This document shows positions 8,407 to 19,595 of a DNA stretch of 64,000 bases, one piece after another. Location of the stretch: NCBI GenBank assembly GCA_965367295.1, contig CBDUHN010000005.1, forward strand, positions 1 through 64,000, in the 5' to 3' direction. The stretch's first letter is position 1. Every line of letters starts with the position of its first letter. The notes below the pieces were generated by a model. It ran no database searches. It had not been told where the DNA came from and saw nothing but the letters and a program-made list of their open reading frames with translations. The position numbers were made by a program, and so were the translations under genes. This stretch comes from JAIVHA01 sp965367295. Its GTDB lineage: Bacteria > Pseudomonadota > Gammaproteobacteria > DSM-19610.

Positions 8407-8742
8407 ATGCTGATTCACCGGCTGGCCGACCGGCCCGAACAACCTGTATCCCATAATCCGGCGATACGCAAACGGGTGCTGTTGGATCAGGATGCGATCC
8501 CACACCTGAACCAGTTCGCCGAGGCATGCGTACCGGCGGGCGAACAGGTCGGCGCCCATGTCCATGAGGATTTATACGAAGTATTCCTGGTCACGGCAGG
8601 AAGCGGGGAAATGCGGATCGATGACCAGCGGATCACCCTCGCACCGGGTTGCTGCATCACGGTGGAACCCGGGGAAACCCATGCCATTACCAATACCGGC
8701 TCGCAGGTATTGATCCTGCAGTATTTCAGCCTGCTGCGCTAG
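8407..8742 (+). CDS. Cupin-domain protein
   Basis: A 111-residue single-domain cupin. The first motif is GAHVHEDLYEVFLVTAGSGEM at residues 48-68, with metal-binding histidines and a glutamate. The second is the PGETHAITNTG motif near residue 90. Such small metal-binding beta-barrels act as enzymes or sensors, and no specific substrate can be named. The ATG at 8407 lacks a clear ribosome-binding site, and the frame stays open upstream, so the start is uncertain. A related cupin module heads the fusion protein at 10839. Confidence 0.75.
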   Translation: MLIHRLADRPEQPVSHNPAIRKRVLLDQDAIPHLNQFAEACVPAGEQVGAHVHEDLYEVFLVTAGSGEMRIDDQRITLAPGCCITVEPGETHAITNTGSQVLILQYFSLLR

Positions 8743-8757
8743 ACCGACACTGCAGGC

Positions 8758-8952
8758 TCACACCTCCCGACCGGACGCTACCGATCCCAGCCAGTGGTAC
8801 CGCGTGCGCTGCACCAGTTCCTCGGCCAGCAGGCGAATCAGCGCCTGCTCCACCATGGAATCGGTGATCGGGGTCTCGTGACCCTGCTCATCCAGCAGGG
8901 CCGCCCCCTGCAGATGCCGGGGCTCCAGATCGTACTCGGTGAAGCAACGCAT
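8758..8952 (-). CDS. Small conserved-looking protein of unknown function
   Basis: A 64-residue acidic protein with no signal peptide or membrane segment. A well placed AGAGG lies before the ATG at 8952. The DEQGHETPITDSMVEQAL stretch looks like a folded helical unit. No family is recognised. It is convergent with the cupin gene. Confidence 0.6.
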   Translation of the reverse strand: MRCFTEYDLEPRHLQGAALLDEQGHETPITDSMVEQALIRLLAEELVQRTRYHWLGSVASGREV

Positions 8953-9030
8953 GGCTTATCCTCTCAACGGAAGTAACAGGAAGCAGCCTAGCGCAACGGA
9001 ATAACAGAATGATGACAGGGGGACCCCGTT

Positions 9031-10029
9031 TCAGTCGCCCGGCAGGCGCACGATGCGACGACCATGCCCCTGTCCGCCCAGCAACTCGTCGCTGGCCGCG
9101 GGCACGTCCGCCAAGGGTAATTCCCCGCTGACCATCGCCGCCAGCTGACTGGGGCGCCATTCCCCCGCCAGGCGCCGCCACAGCTCACGACGCAGCTCCA
9201 TGGGACAGTACACCGACTGAATCCCCAGCAGACTGACCCCGCGCAGGATGAACGGCATCACCGTGGTGTGCAGCGCGTGGCCACCGGCCAGTCCGATGCT
9301 GGCGATGCTACCCCAGGGTTGAACGGTGCGAGTCAGCCAGGCCAGCAGATCGCCGCCGACATTGTCCACCGCACCCCCCCAGCGTGCCTGCTCCAGTGGA
9401 CGTTCGCCCAGCGCCAAGGCATGGCGATCGAGGATGCCCGTCGCACCGATCTGCTGCAGATAGGCTTGTTGATCCGGCTTGCCGGTCAGTGCATGCACCT
9501 CATAGCCGTGGTCCGCAAACAGGTTGACCGCCACACTGCCGACACCACCCGTGGCGCCGGTCACCAGGATGGGCCCCAGGTCAGGACGCTGGCCATTCTG
9601 CTCCATGCGATACAGGGCCAGCGCGGCAGTGAACCCGGCCGTACCCAGCGCCATGGCCTCCCATGCATTCAGGCCTTCCGGCAAGGGCACGACCCAGTCA
9701 GCGGATACCCGTACATACCCCGCAAAGCCACCGTCCTGCTCCTCGCCCAATCCACAGCCAGTCACCAGGACCGCGTCACCGGCCTGGTAGCGCGGAGAGC
9801 TTGAGTGCGCCACCGTGCCCGCCACATCGATGCCCGGTACCAATGGGAAACGCCGCAACACCTTGCCCCGGCCGGTGCAAGCCAGGGCATCCTTGTAATT
9901 GAGGCTGGAGTATTCGGCCTGGATCAGCACCTCCTCGGGAGCAAGCTCCGGCACCTCGCGCCATACCAGTTGCGCCACCGTACGTTCCGCGGCTACGCAC
10001 AGGGCCTGGAATTTTTCACCGCCGCTCAT
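9031..10029 (-). CDS. YhdH/AcuI-type medium-chain quinone oxidoreductase
   Basis: A 332-residue zinc-independent medium-chain dehydrogenase/reductase. The catalytic-domain signature SLNYKDALACTGRGKV is near residue 41, PLVPGIDVAGTV follows, and the NADPH-binding motif is GATGGVGSVAV near residue 158. The best characterised members reduce acrylyl-CoA to propionyl-CoA with NADPH. Its start overlaps the stop of the metallo-hydrolase gene by four bases, so the two are translated together. Confidence 0.88.
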   Translation of the reverse strand: MSGGEKFQALCVAAERTVAQLVWREVPELAPEEVLIQAEYSSLNYKDALACTGRGKVLRRFPLVPGIDVAGTVAHSSSPRYQAGDAVLVTGCGLGEEQDGGFAGYVRVSADWVVPLPEGLNAWEAMALGTAGFTAALALYRMEQNGQRPDLGPILVTGATGGVGSVAVNLFADHGYEVHALTGKPDQQAYLQQIGATGILDRHALALGERPLEQARWGGAVDNVGGDLLAWLTRTVQPWGSIASIGLAGGHALHTTVMPFILRGVSLLGIQSVYCPMELRRELWRRLAGEWRPSQLAAMVSGELPLADVPAASDELLGGQGHGRRIVRLPGD

Positions 10030-10733
10030 GGCATTTCATGTCCCTTGCAAACCGGTCCGTAGGGGGAATCCCGGTGCTGGTCGTGATAGTGCATGCGGTA
10101 GGTGATGAAACGGTCGAGCTGGTCGAAGTGCAGGAACGGGTTGCCGGTCACCTGCTCATCCATGGTGGACGCGGGTTTTTCGGCATAGTTGTGACCGGGG
10201 TGGATGACCGCCTCCCCGGGCAGGTGCGCGATCATATGCTTCAGGGTCCGGTACATCTGTTCGGGATCACCACCTTTCAGGTCACAACGGCCGCAGCCAA
10301 ACACGAACAGGGTATCACCGGTGATCACATCATCGCCCATGCGATAACAGGCGGAGCCGGGCGTGTGCCCCGGCGTGTGTAATACCTCGATCCCGGTATC
10401 GCCCAGGCGGATGACATCGCCGCCATGATGCAGGGTGGGCAGATCCAGCTGCTGCCCCCAGAACTGCGCCTCCGGCTTGAGCAGGTGCAGCTGTGCATCC
10501 TCGGTGCGCAGCAGCTCGCCAAGGCCATTGATGTGATCATGATGACTGTGGGTCAGCAGCACATCAGTGATGCGCAGCCCCTGCTCATGCGCCAGCGCCC
10601 GCACCGCCGGCACATCCCAGGCCGGGTCCACCACTGCCGCACGACCGCTGGCCCGGTCCTCGATCAGGTAGATGAAGTTCTCCATGGGGCCCAGTTCCAG
10701 GGAATGGATACGGTAGGGCGTGTGCTGGTTCAT
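10026..10733 (-). CDS. Metallo-beta-lactamase-fold hydrolase, glyoxalase II-like
   Basis: A 235-residue soluble enzyme with the metal motif HSHHDH near residue 62, HTPGHTPGS near 120, GDTLFVFGCGR near 140, and the later histidine in HPGHNYAEK. The layout resembles hydroxyacylglutathione hydrolases, which split S-lactoylglutathione, but the C-terminal substrate domain is short. A persulfide or other thioester substrate is possible. The ATG has AGGAGC upstream. It forms a two-gene operon with the downstream YhdH-type reductase. Confidence 0.82.
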   Translation of the reverse strand: MNQHTPYRIHSLELGPMENFIYLIEDRASGRAAVVDPAWDVPAVRALAHEQGLRITDVLLTHSHHDHINGLGELLRTEDAQLHLLKPEAQFWGQQLDLPTLHHGGDVIRLGDTGIEVLHTPGHTPGSACYRMGDDVITGDTLFVFGCGRCDLKGGDPEQMYRTLKHMIAHLPGEAVIHPGHNYAEKPASTMDEQVTGNPFLHFDQLDRFITYRMHYHDQHRDSPYGPVCKGHEMP

Positions 10734-10838
10734 GACGGGCTCCTGCTACAACGGGACGACGCTTCCCATTATGGCGGTGGACACCGACAATTTCAGCCGG
10801 CTTGCACAGCCGACAACCACACACGTAAGGTGTAGTAC

Positions 10839-11807
10839 ATGCAAACCACCATTCATCACCCCGATGTAACGCAGGAACGGTTCATTGCCGAGGGCTGCCA
10901 TATCCTCGAAAGCTGGAACCACGACAGCGACGCCGGCTGCTCCATCGCCCGGGCCCGTGTACTGCCCGGCGATACCACCCACTGGCACCGGTTGCACGGT
11001 ATTGCGGAACGCTACCTGATCATCAGCGGCACCGGCCGGGTGGAGGTGGGCGACCTGCCCGCGGAAGAGGTCGGTCCCGGCGACCTGGTGATCATCCCAC
11101 CGCTGGTACGCCAGCGCATCACCAATACCGGCGCGCAGGACCTGGTGTTTTACGCCATCTGCACGCCGCGTTTCACCGCCGCCGGCTATGAAGACCTGGA
11201 GGACCGCCCGGCCATCGATCCCGAGGATCTTGAGCAGGATCTACTGGAACGCCTGCTCCAGCATCCCAACGGCATCAGCGAGCATGCCCTGCTGCAGTCC
11301 CTGCGCGATGAGTGTCATCCCGTCACCGACCTCGGGGCCGGCGACCATGCCGACCACCGCCTGTTCCAGGAACATTTCCAGCTCTTTCACCTGCTGTATC
11401 GCCTGCGTGACCGCTGCCGGGCAGAGGGCTCGCTGCACATCGAGATCAACCCGGTGCGGATTCGGGTGTTGCCCTATCAAGCCGCGGACAGCCAGTTGCC
11501 CGGACAAGGCGATCCCATGCGGGAGTACTACCTGGATATCAGCAACCTGGTGAATACCAGCGCGCAACAGGTGGATGAAATGCTGGGGCGTTTCTGGGTC
11601 CGGATGCAGGGGCTGGACCAGAAGGCGGCCGCGCTGCAGACCCTGGGGCTGCCAGCAGAAGCCAGCTTTGATCAGGCCCGCGACCGCTACCGCAAGCTGG
11701 CCATGGAACACCACCCGGATCGCGGTGGGGATAACCGGCGGCTGCAGGCCATCAATGCCGCCATGGATACCCTGGCGCGGGCCTGCGGCCGCGGCCGGAG
11801 CGGATAA
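10839..11807 (+). CDS. Cupin - DnaJ-related - J-domain fusion protein
   Basis: A 322-residue protein with three parts in one uninterrupted frame. Residues about 1-115 are a cupin barrel (HWHRLHGIAERYLIISGTG). Residues about 118-250 match the DNAJ-related domain (LLERLLQHPNGISEHALL and FQLFHLLYRLRDRC). Residues about 255-318 are a J domain with the intact HPD tripeptide in AMEHHPDRGGD, which stimulates the ATPase of DnaK-type chaperones. DNAJ-related proteins normally lack the cupin. The ATG has AAGG about ten bases upstream. Its client is unknown. Confidence 0.85.
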   Translation: MQTTIHHPDVTQERFIAEGCHILESWNHDSDAGCSIARARVLPGDTTHWHRLHGIAERYLIISGTGRVEVGDLPAEEVGPGDLVIIPPLVRQRITNTGAQDLVFYAICTPRFTAAGYEDLEDRPAIDPEDLEQDLLERLLQHPNGISEHALLQSLRDECHPVTDLGAGDHADHRLFQEHFQLFHLLYRLRDRCRAEGSLHIEINPVRIRVLPYQAADSQLPGQGDPMREYYLDISNLVNTSAQQVDEMLGRFWVRMQGLDQKAAALQTLGLPAEASFDQARDRYRKLAMEHHPDRGGDNRRLQAINAAMDTLARACGRGRSG

Positions 11808-11816
11808 ACGGCCCCC

Positions 11817-12572
11817 TCAGTCCGGGGCGCCGCGAAAACATACGCGGATTTTTTTAAGCGTCGCCGGCCCCACGCCGCGGATGGCGAGGATTTCCGTATC
11901 GCTGGCACGCATCACCGCCGCTTCCGAGCTGAAACCGGCGCTGACCAGTGCCCGGGCGATGCGTACACTTACCCCTGCGGCACGCAATTCCGCCAGATAG
12001 GCCTTGCGCTGCACCACCGGCATCCCCGTGACGGCACGCTCCACAACCACCACGGCTGCCGATTCCGGCCTGGCCGTCGGATGTGACAGATGGCGTATGG
12101 ACTGCACCTGCTGCCAGAGCTGCCGGCCCGCCAATCCATAGGCCAGCACCAGCAACAGACCGACCAGCGGATGCGCCGAGAAGCCCACATACAGGGTCAA
12201 CGGCAACACCACCACCGCTGTCACCAGCAGAACCAGACAATTGGCCAGCGCATGTGGCGGGTATCGTACGAGGGAGGGCGGAAGTGTCAGCAGCGGCAGT
12301 GCACTCAGGGTGAAATGCCGCGCCACCCCGAAGGCCAGCAGGGCACTGCCCAACTGGGCCAGCCGGGCACCGGCCGTCAGCGCCGCGGGAAAGATCGTCT
12401 GCAACAGGAATACGCCGCCAATCAGGTGAAACACCAGGGCGAGCGCCAGGAAGCCCGCGCCCCAGGCCGGCAGGCCCTGGCGCCGTGCCACCCGCCCCAG
12501 AACTTGCCGTGCAGCCATCCATAACCGATCGAATACGGTCTGCTGCTGGTATCCAGAGTCAAAATCCACCAT
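11817..12572 (-). CDS. Membrane protein with C-terminal helix-hairpin-helix motif
   Basis: A 251-residue protein with four or five hydrophobic segments between residues about 38 and 150. The soluble tail ends with TEILAIRGVGPATLKKIRVCF, a helix-hairpin-helix unit that normally contacts DNA backbone. Membrane anchoring plus such a motif is unusual, and a role in DNA uptake or membrane-DNA contact is conceivable but unsupported here. A GGAGA site precedes the ATG. It is convergent with the cupin-DnaJ gene, nine bases apart. Confidence 0.65.
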   Translation of the reverse strand: MVDFDSGYQQQTVFDRLWMAARQVLGRVARRQGLPAWGAGFLALALVFHLIGGVFLLQTIFPAALTAGARLAQLGSALLAFGVARHFTLSALPLLTLPPSLVRYPPHALANCLVLLVTAVVVLPLTLYVGFSAHPLVGLLLVLAYGLAGRQLWQQVQSIRHLSHPTARPESAAVVVVERAVTGMPVVQRKAYLAELRAAGVSVRIARALVSAGFSSEAAVMRASDTEILAIRGVGPATLKKIRVCFRGAPD

Positions 12573-12798
12573 AGGTCTGTCTCCGTCAGATCCGTGTGAC
12601 GGTCATTATCATCGGCAGGTAATCGGCAAAACGTGAACACGGCCACACTTTGCCACCCGGCCCGGCTCCCCCAATCGAATTCCAGCGCATTTTCACAGCC
12701 CTGCCCCGCGTTCCCCTCACACCCGCCCCACACGCTTGCCGCCCGCAGCCCGACCCCCTATGCTCTACCCCCCTTCAATCCCCGCGAACAGGATTTCC

Positions 12799-14688
<1,890 letters not shown>

Positions 14689-14780
14689 TGCGGCTATTCC
14701 ACCGGGGACTCTCCGGTAAAATAACCCGCCATTGCGTGTACACTATGCGACTGTAATCCGTATCGTTCAGAGAGCACACC

Positions 14781-15080
14781 ATGACCGACGAAGCATTCAG
14801 CAAAGAACAACGTATCCTGCGCATGATGAAGCGGGTGCTCACCGATGTGGCCAAGGATACCCATGTACCCAATGGCATGCGCCACCCGCTGAGTGAAACC
14901 ACCATCCTCGGGATTCGTGACTGCCTCGGCCTGATCGCCTCCCGCGAACAGGAGCTCGCCTCCGCACTGGGCCAGGGAATGAACATGCGCCCGCGCTTTG
15001 TCGATGAACCGAAAAAGACCGTGGTCGTACCTATCGATATCGACAGCATGCGCAAAAAACCGGGGAACGAAGAACACTGA
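14781..15080 (+). CDS. Small soluble protein of unknown function
   Basis: A 99-residue basic protein without membrane segments. It starts at an ATG 13 bases after an AGAG site. The segment LRMMKRVLTDVAKDTHVP, followed by TILGIRDCLGLIASREQEL, looks like a conserved helical domain. It follows uup by 92 bases and is convergent with the DUF2333 gene. No function assigned. Confidence 0.65.
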   Translation: MTDEAFSKEQRILRMMKRVLTDVAKDTHVPNGMRHPLSETTILGIRDCLGLIASREQELASALGQGMNMRPRFVDEPKKTVVVPIDIDSMRKKPGNEEH

Positions 15081-15122
15081 TATCCACCGCGCAGACCCGC
15101 GCGGCACCGGCCCCCGTCAGCT

Positions 15123-16214
15123 CTAGCCCTGCTCCAGCAGATTGCCAAGATCGATCAACGCCGCATTGGCGCGCGCCACATAGTTGGCCATGGTCAGCGA
15201 ATAGTTGGCAAACAGCCCGAAACCACCACCGTTGAGAATAAACGGACTCAATACGGGTTCCTGCGTTGCCTCCAGTTCCCGAATGATCTGGCGCAGCGAC
15301 AGCAGCGCATTCTTCTTGCGCAAGATGGCGTCAAAATCCTTCTCCACCGCCATGAGCACATGCATCAGTGCCCAGGTGGAGCCGCGGGCTTCATAAAACA
15401 CATCATCAAGCTCCGTCCATGGGGTCTGCACCACCACCGTGCCCGGGGAACGGGTTGACTGTGCCGCAGCCGACTCACCGGCCAGATCGGTATTGACCCG
15501 CACCTGGCCAACGCTCGCACTCAGCCGCTGTGACAGACTACCAAGCCGCTTGGCGGCGATCTCCAGATACAGCCTCAGGTTGTCGGCACGGGCATAGAAC
15601 TGCGACTCCTGCTGTCCGACCGTCGACATACGGCCCAGAAAACGGGTCAGCCCATCCAATCCCTCCTGGTATTTGGCCTCAGTGGCGGGAAACATCCAGG
15701 AATCATTGTCGAAATTGAACTTCGGCTCCCCTTCGGCAAGATCCTTGTCTTCCACCGACTGGGACTGGGAGCGAGAGAAATGGTTGCGTAACGCGCTGGT
15801 GGCATCGCGCAACATCACCAGGGCACCGAATTCCCAGTTGGGCATATTGTCCATCCACACACCGGGCGGCATCACATCGTTGGAAAGATAACCACCACGC
15901 TTATGCAACAATGTATCCCCGATGTGGATCAGGGTGCTGGTATAGGTATAACCGACGATCAGGTCATCGGTATTGCCATTGGCCCGCGCATGGGCGACCT
16001 GCTGCACATCGAACGGTGCCGGCTCCTCGTTCCAGAACCAGCCCACCACGCCGATCACCAGAAACAGCGTCACCAGTAACAACCCCGCGGCCCAAAGCAG
16101 CCCCCGCTCTTTCAATGTCGATGGTTTGTAAAGGTGAGCAATACGCGCCGCCAGATCCCGGAGTGATTCCAGGCCATTGGCGATCCAGTCAGTGAGGCGG
16201 GTACTGAGGGACAT
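15123..16214 (-). CDS. DUF2333 family membrane protein
   Basis: A 363-residue protein typical of gammaproteobacteria. It has a short cytoplasmic N-terminus, one membrane segment at about residues 38-60, and a large periplasmic region with WMDNMPNWEFGALVMLRDA. The function of the family is unknown. The ATG at 16214 is preceded by AAGGA six bases away, whereas a longer frame would run into the divergent glutamate dehydrogenase promoter region. Confidence 0.82.
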   Translation of the reverse strand: MSLSTRLTDWIANGLESLRDLAARIAHLYKPSTLKERGLLWAAGLLLVTLFLVIGVVGWFWNEEPAPFDVQQVAHARANGNTDDLIVGYTYTSTLIHIGDTLLHKRGGYLSNDVMPPGVWMDNMPNWEFGALVMLRDATSALRNHFSRSQSQSVEDKDLAEGEPKFNFDNDSWMFPATEAKYQEGLDGLTRFLGRMSTVGQQESQFYARADNLRLYLEIAAKRLGSLSQRLSASVGQVRVNTDLAGESAAAQSTRSPGTVVVQTPWTELDDVFYEARGSTWALMHVLMAVEKDFDAILRKKNALLSLRQIIRELEATQEPVLSPFILNGGGFGLFANYSLTMANYVARANAALIDLGNLLEQG

Positions 16215-16356
16215 ACGGGATTCCTTGTCGGTTGTGCAAACGGGAATGCAGCGGGTGTGAATTCCGATTCTGTTGGATGCTTGTTTTTGATGCAAGCGAA
16301 GCCACATTATGCCAAGGTAATCCCTGCCCCGCAGCACAACCAGCCAGGAACTTCGC

Positions 16357-17769
16357 ATGCCGACACCGCTCAGCTTCCGGGAAAGCGTCGACCATATGGT
16401 TCAGCACGCCATGAGTATATTGAATCTTGATTCAGGGCTGTGCGACGTCATCCGCACCTGCAACGCCGTCATCCAGGTGCGCTTTCCAGTCAAGTTGCAT
16501 GGCAAGATCCACACCTTCAAAGGCTGGCGCGCAACACACAGCACCCATCGTCTTCCGGTCAAGGGCGGCATACGCTACGCACCCTACGCAGACCAGGACG
16601 AGGTCGAGGCCCTGGCCGCATTGATGAGCTATAAATGCGCGCTGGTGGATGTACCCTTTGGTGGTTCCAAAGGTGCATTACAGATTGATCCCGGCCAGTA
16701 CGATCGCGATGACATGGAGATGATCACGCGGCGTTTCGCCACCGAACTCATTCGCAAGGGCTTTCTCAATCCGGCCACCAACGTACCGGCGCCGGACCTG
16801 GGTACCGGTCAGCGTGAAATGGCCTGGATGGCCGGCACCTACAAGCACCTGTTTCCCGATGACATCAATCACCAGGCCTGCGTCACCGGCAAGCCGGTAC
16901 ATCATGGTGGCATCCGGGGCCGGGTCGAGGCCACGGGCCGCGGTGTCCAATACGCCCTGCAGGAATTCTTCCGGCATCCGGCCGATGTCGCCGCCGCAGG
17001 CATGAGCGGTGGCCTGGATGGCAAAACCATTGTCATACAGGGACTGGGCAATGTTGGCTATCACGCCGCCAGGTTTCTGTCCGAAGAGGACGGCGCGAAG
17101 ATCATCGCCGTGATCGAACGCGAAGGCGTGCTGCTCAACCCGGCCGGTATCCCCATCCAGAAATTACACGATCACATGGTACAGGAGAAAACCATCCAGG
17201 GTTTTCCCGATGCCACGTTTGATGCCGACGGGAAAAAAGCCCTGGAACTGGAATGCGATATCCTGATTCCCGCCGCCATGGAAGGCCAGATCACCGAGGA
17301 AAACTGTCAGCGGATTCGTGCCCGGGTAATCGCCGAAGCCGCCAACGGCCCTGTAACCTACCCCGCTGACCAGTTGCTCCAGCAGCGCGGCGTGGTGATA
17401 CTGCCCGATGTCTACGTCAATGCCGGTGGTGTAACGGTTTCCTATTTTGAATGGATTCGCAATATTTCGCACATCCGTTTCGGCCGTATGCAGCGCCGCC
17501 ATGACGAGATGCGTGCCAACCAGTACGCCAGCCTGATCCAGGAACTCACCGGCACACCGTTATCCGATGCGACGCGTAGCGCGGTGGTGCGTGGCGCCGA
17601 GGAAGTGGACCTGGTGCGCTCCGGACTCGACGACACCATGCGACTGGCCTACCAGGAAATGCGCCACACCATGCTGGGCAACGATCAGATTCACGACCTG
17701 CGCACAGCGGCCTACGTGATCGCCATCAGCAAGATCGCCCGCTCCTATAGCGATGTGGGCATCTATTAA
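16357..17769 (+). CDS. Glutamate dehydrogenase-family protein (Glu/Leu/Phe/Val)
   Basis: A 470-residue cytoplasmic dehydrogenase that would interconvert an amino acid and its 2-oxo acid with NAD(P). The catalytic lysine motif is CALVDVPFGGSKGAL at about residues 95-109, and the nucleotide-binding motif is GLGNVGYHAA near 229. Size and motifs fit a glutamate dehydrogenase, but specificity within the Glu/Leu/Phe/Val group cannot be fixed by eye. The ATG has an AGGA site seven bases upstream. It is divergent from the DUF2333 gene across 142 bases. Confidence 0.9.
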   Translation: MPTPLSFRESVDHMVQHAMSILNLDSGLCDVIRTCNAVIQVRFPVKLHGKIHTFKGWRATHSTHRLPVKGGIRYAPYADQDEVEALAALMSYKCALVDVPFGGSKGALQIDPGQYDRDDMEMITRRFATELIRKGFLNPATNVPAPDLGTGQREMAWMAGTYKHLFPDDINHQACVTGKPVHHGGIRGRVEATGRGVQYALQEFFRHPADVAAAGMSGGLDGKTIVIQGLGNVGYHAARFLSEEDGAKIIAVIEREGVLLNPAGIPIQKLHDHMVQEKTIQGFPDATFDADGKKALELECDILIPAAMEGQITEENCQRIRARVIAEAANGPVTYPADQLLQQRGVVILPDVYVNAGGVTVSYFEWIRNISHIRFGRMQRRHDEMRANQYASLIQELTGTPLSDATRSAVVRGAEEVDLVRSGLDDTMRLAYQEMRHTMLGNDQIHDLRTAAYVIAISKIARSYSDVGIY

Positions 17770-17822
17770 AACTTATTACCGAATGAACCTGAGATTTGAC
17801 CGCAAGGGAGCAAGGCTATTTT

Positions 17823-18992
17823 ATGGGCGGTGACAGCGTAGTCTATTCCGTGTTCCTGATCTTCACCGGTGCCGCCATGCTCGCCACCGTGGCGCTGTAT
17901 GCGCGCCAGTCACTGCTGGTGAGTTATATCCTGCTTGGCATTCTACTCGGCCCCTCGGTGCTGGGCCTGGTAAAGGATGTCAGCCTGTTCCAGCAACTCT
18001 CCCACGTGGGCATTGTGTTTCTGCTGTTTCTGCTCGGACTCAATCTGCACCCGCAGAATCTCTGGCACATGTTCCGCAAGGCCACCGCGGTGACACTGAT
18101 CAGTTCACTATTGTTCGGCATACTGGGTGCAGCCACCGGCATGCTGTTCGGGTTCAGCCTGCTGGAGTCGCTACTCATGGGGGCGGCAATGATGTTCTCC
18201 AGCACCATCATCGGTCTCAAGCTGCTGCCGGCCACGGTGCTGCATCACCAGCACGTCGGCGAGATCATTATCAGCGTCCTGTTGCTGCAGGACATCATCG
18301 CCATCCTGATCCTCCTACTGCTGCACGGCGCGGCAAGCGGATCGGACACCGTCTCCAGCATACTGCAGCTGGCGCTGAGCCTGCCCGCGCTGGTGGCCTT
18401 TGCGTTCCTGTTCTCGCGCTACGTGCTGACGCGCCTGCTGGCACGTTTCGACACCATCCAGGAGTACATCTTCCTGCTCGCCATAGGCTGGTGTCTCGGC
18501 ATGGCGCAACTGGCCGAGGCCATCGGTCTTTCCGCCGAGATCGGCGCCTTCATTGCCGGTGTCGCTGTGGCCACGGAAGCCATCTCGCGCTTTATCGCCG
18601 AGAGCCTGCGACCGCTGCGGGATTTCTTCCTGGTGGTGTTCTTCTTTTCGCTCGGAGCCAGTTTCAACCTGGACCTGCTGTCACAGGTACTCCTCCCCGC
18701 CAGCATCCTGGCACTGACGGCGCTGCTGCTCAAACCACTCATCTTCCAGCGTCTGCTACAACGTACCGGCGAAACCCCCAAGGCCTCGCTGGAAGTAGGC
18801 GTGCGCCTGGGACAAATCAGCGAATTCTCGTTACTGATTGCCGTGCTCGGCCTCAACATCGGCGCCATCGGCGCCCAGGCCTCCTACGTCATCCAGCTCG
18901 CCACCCTGCTGACCTTTATCCTGTCGTCCTATTTCATCGTGCTGCGCTACCCGACCCCCATCGCGGTGTCGGATCGTCTGCGGCGGGATTGA
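17823..18992 (+). CDS. Kef-type cation/proton antiporter, CPA2 family
   Basis: A 389-residue inner-membrane protein with about 12 hydrophobic segments. It shows the CPA2 features LGILLGPSVLGLV, then VGIVFLLFLLGLNL, and EIGAFIAGVAVA with acidic residues for cation binding. It lacks the cytosolic TrkA-N domain of KefB/KefC, so regulation by glutathione or NAD(H) through that domain is excluded. An ATG at 17823 with AAGG seven bases upstream is preferred to an upstream TTG. It follows the dehydrogenase by 53 bases and may share its transcript. Confidence 0.88.
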   Translation: MGGDSVVYSVFLIFTGAAMLATVALYARQSLLVSYILLGILLGPSVLGLVKDVSLFQQLSHVGIVFLLFLLGLNLHPQNLWHMFRKATAVTLISSLLFGILGAATGMLFGFSLLESLLMGAAMMFSSTIIGLKLLPATVLHHQHVGEIIISVLLLQDIIAILILLLLHGAASGSDTVSSILQLALSLPALVAFAFLFSRYVLTRLLARFDTIQEYIFLLAIGWCLGMAQLAEAIGLSAEIGAFIAGVAVATEAISRFIAESLRPLRDFFLVVFFFSLGASFNLDLLSQVLLPASILALTALLLKPLIFQRLLQRTGETPKASLEVGVRLGQISEFSLLIAVLGLNIGAIGAQASYVIQLATLLTFILSSYFIVLRYPTPIAVSDRLRRD

Positions 18993-19025
18993 CCTACGCC
19001 GCCTCGCCGGGAGCTGCCAGCCCCC

Positions 19026-19589
19026 CTACTCATAGAAATACTGCACCGGCGTTCCCGCCACCCGCTCCAGGGTGGCAATCAGCGCCTCGGAGGGCACCGC
19101 CTCATGGGGATGGATGTTCCAGATCTCCACGAACCAGCGGCCGAATCCGGCAGCCTGACGCCAGTTCAACTCCGGCGCTACCAGCGGTCGGACGCATTTT
19201 TCACAGCAGCGCGGCGCGACATCACCGGCCTCCCACGCCTGCACCAGGACAGGCCAGTCATGCACCGCTGCGCGACACTGGCGACAACGCGGCTGCAGCT
19301 TCCCCGGTGCGAAGCGGAACTGCGGGGCATCGGCCACCAGCGCGTAGCGCACATGACAATAACGACCCGCCTCTTGCTGAGCCGGATCGGCGGGATGAAA
19401 TTCAACATGGGGTGAACAACCCAGAAAGGTGATCAAAGCAAGAAAGGCATCACCCGCCTGAAAGGCATCGGCTGCGGCGGGGACTGCAGCACCGGTCAAA
19501 CCGATATCGGCCAGGGCCTCGACCAGGGCAGCGGGGGTTTCCAGCACATGCAGCGGGTCGGCGGCATGCAGCACCAGTTTACGCACCAT
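19026..19589 (-). CDS. Unknown protein with two cysteine pairs
   Basis: A 187-residue soluble protein. Cysteine pairs CRQC near residue 102 and CCEKC near 128 look like a zinc ribbon or other metal-binding unit. The C-terminus has WNIHPHEAVP. It starts six bases after the stop of the 19596-19949 gene, so the two form an operon. No family is recognised. Confidence 0.65.
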   Translation of the reverse strand: MVRKLVLHAADPLHVLETPAALVEALADIGLTGAAVPAAADAFQAGDAFLALITFLGCSPHVEFHPADPAQQEAGRYCHVRYALVADAPQFRFAPGKLQPRCRQCRAAVHDWPVLVQAWEAGDVAPRCCEKCVRPLVAPELNWRQAAGFGRWFVEIWNIHPHEAVPSEALIATLERVAGTPVQYFYE

Positions 19590-19595
19590 CAGGGA

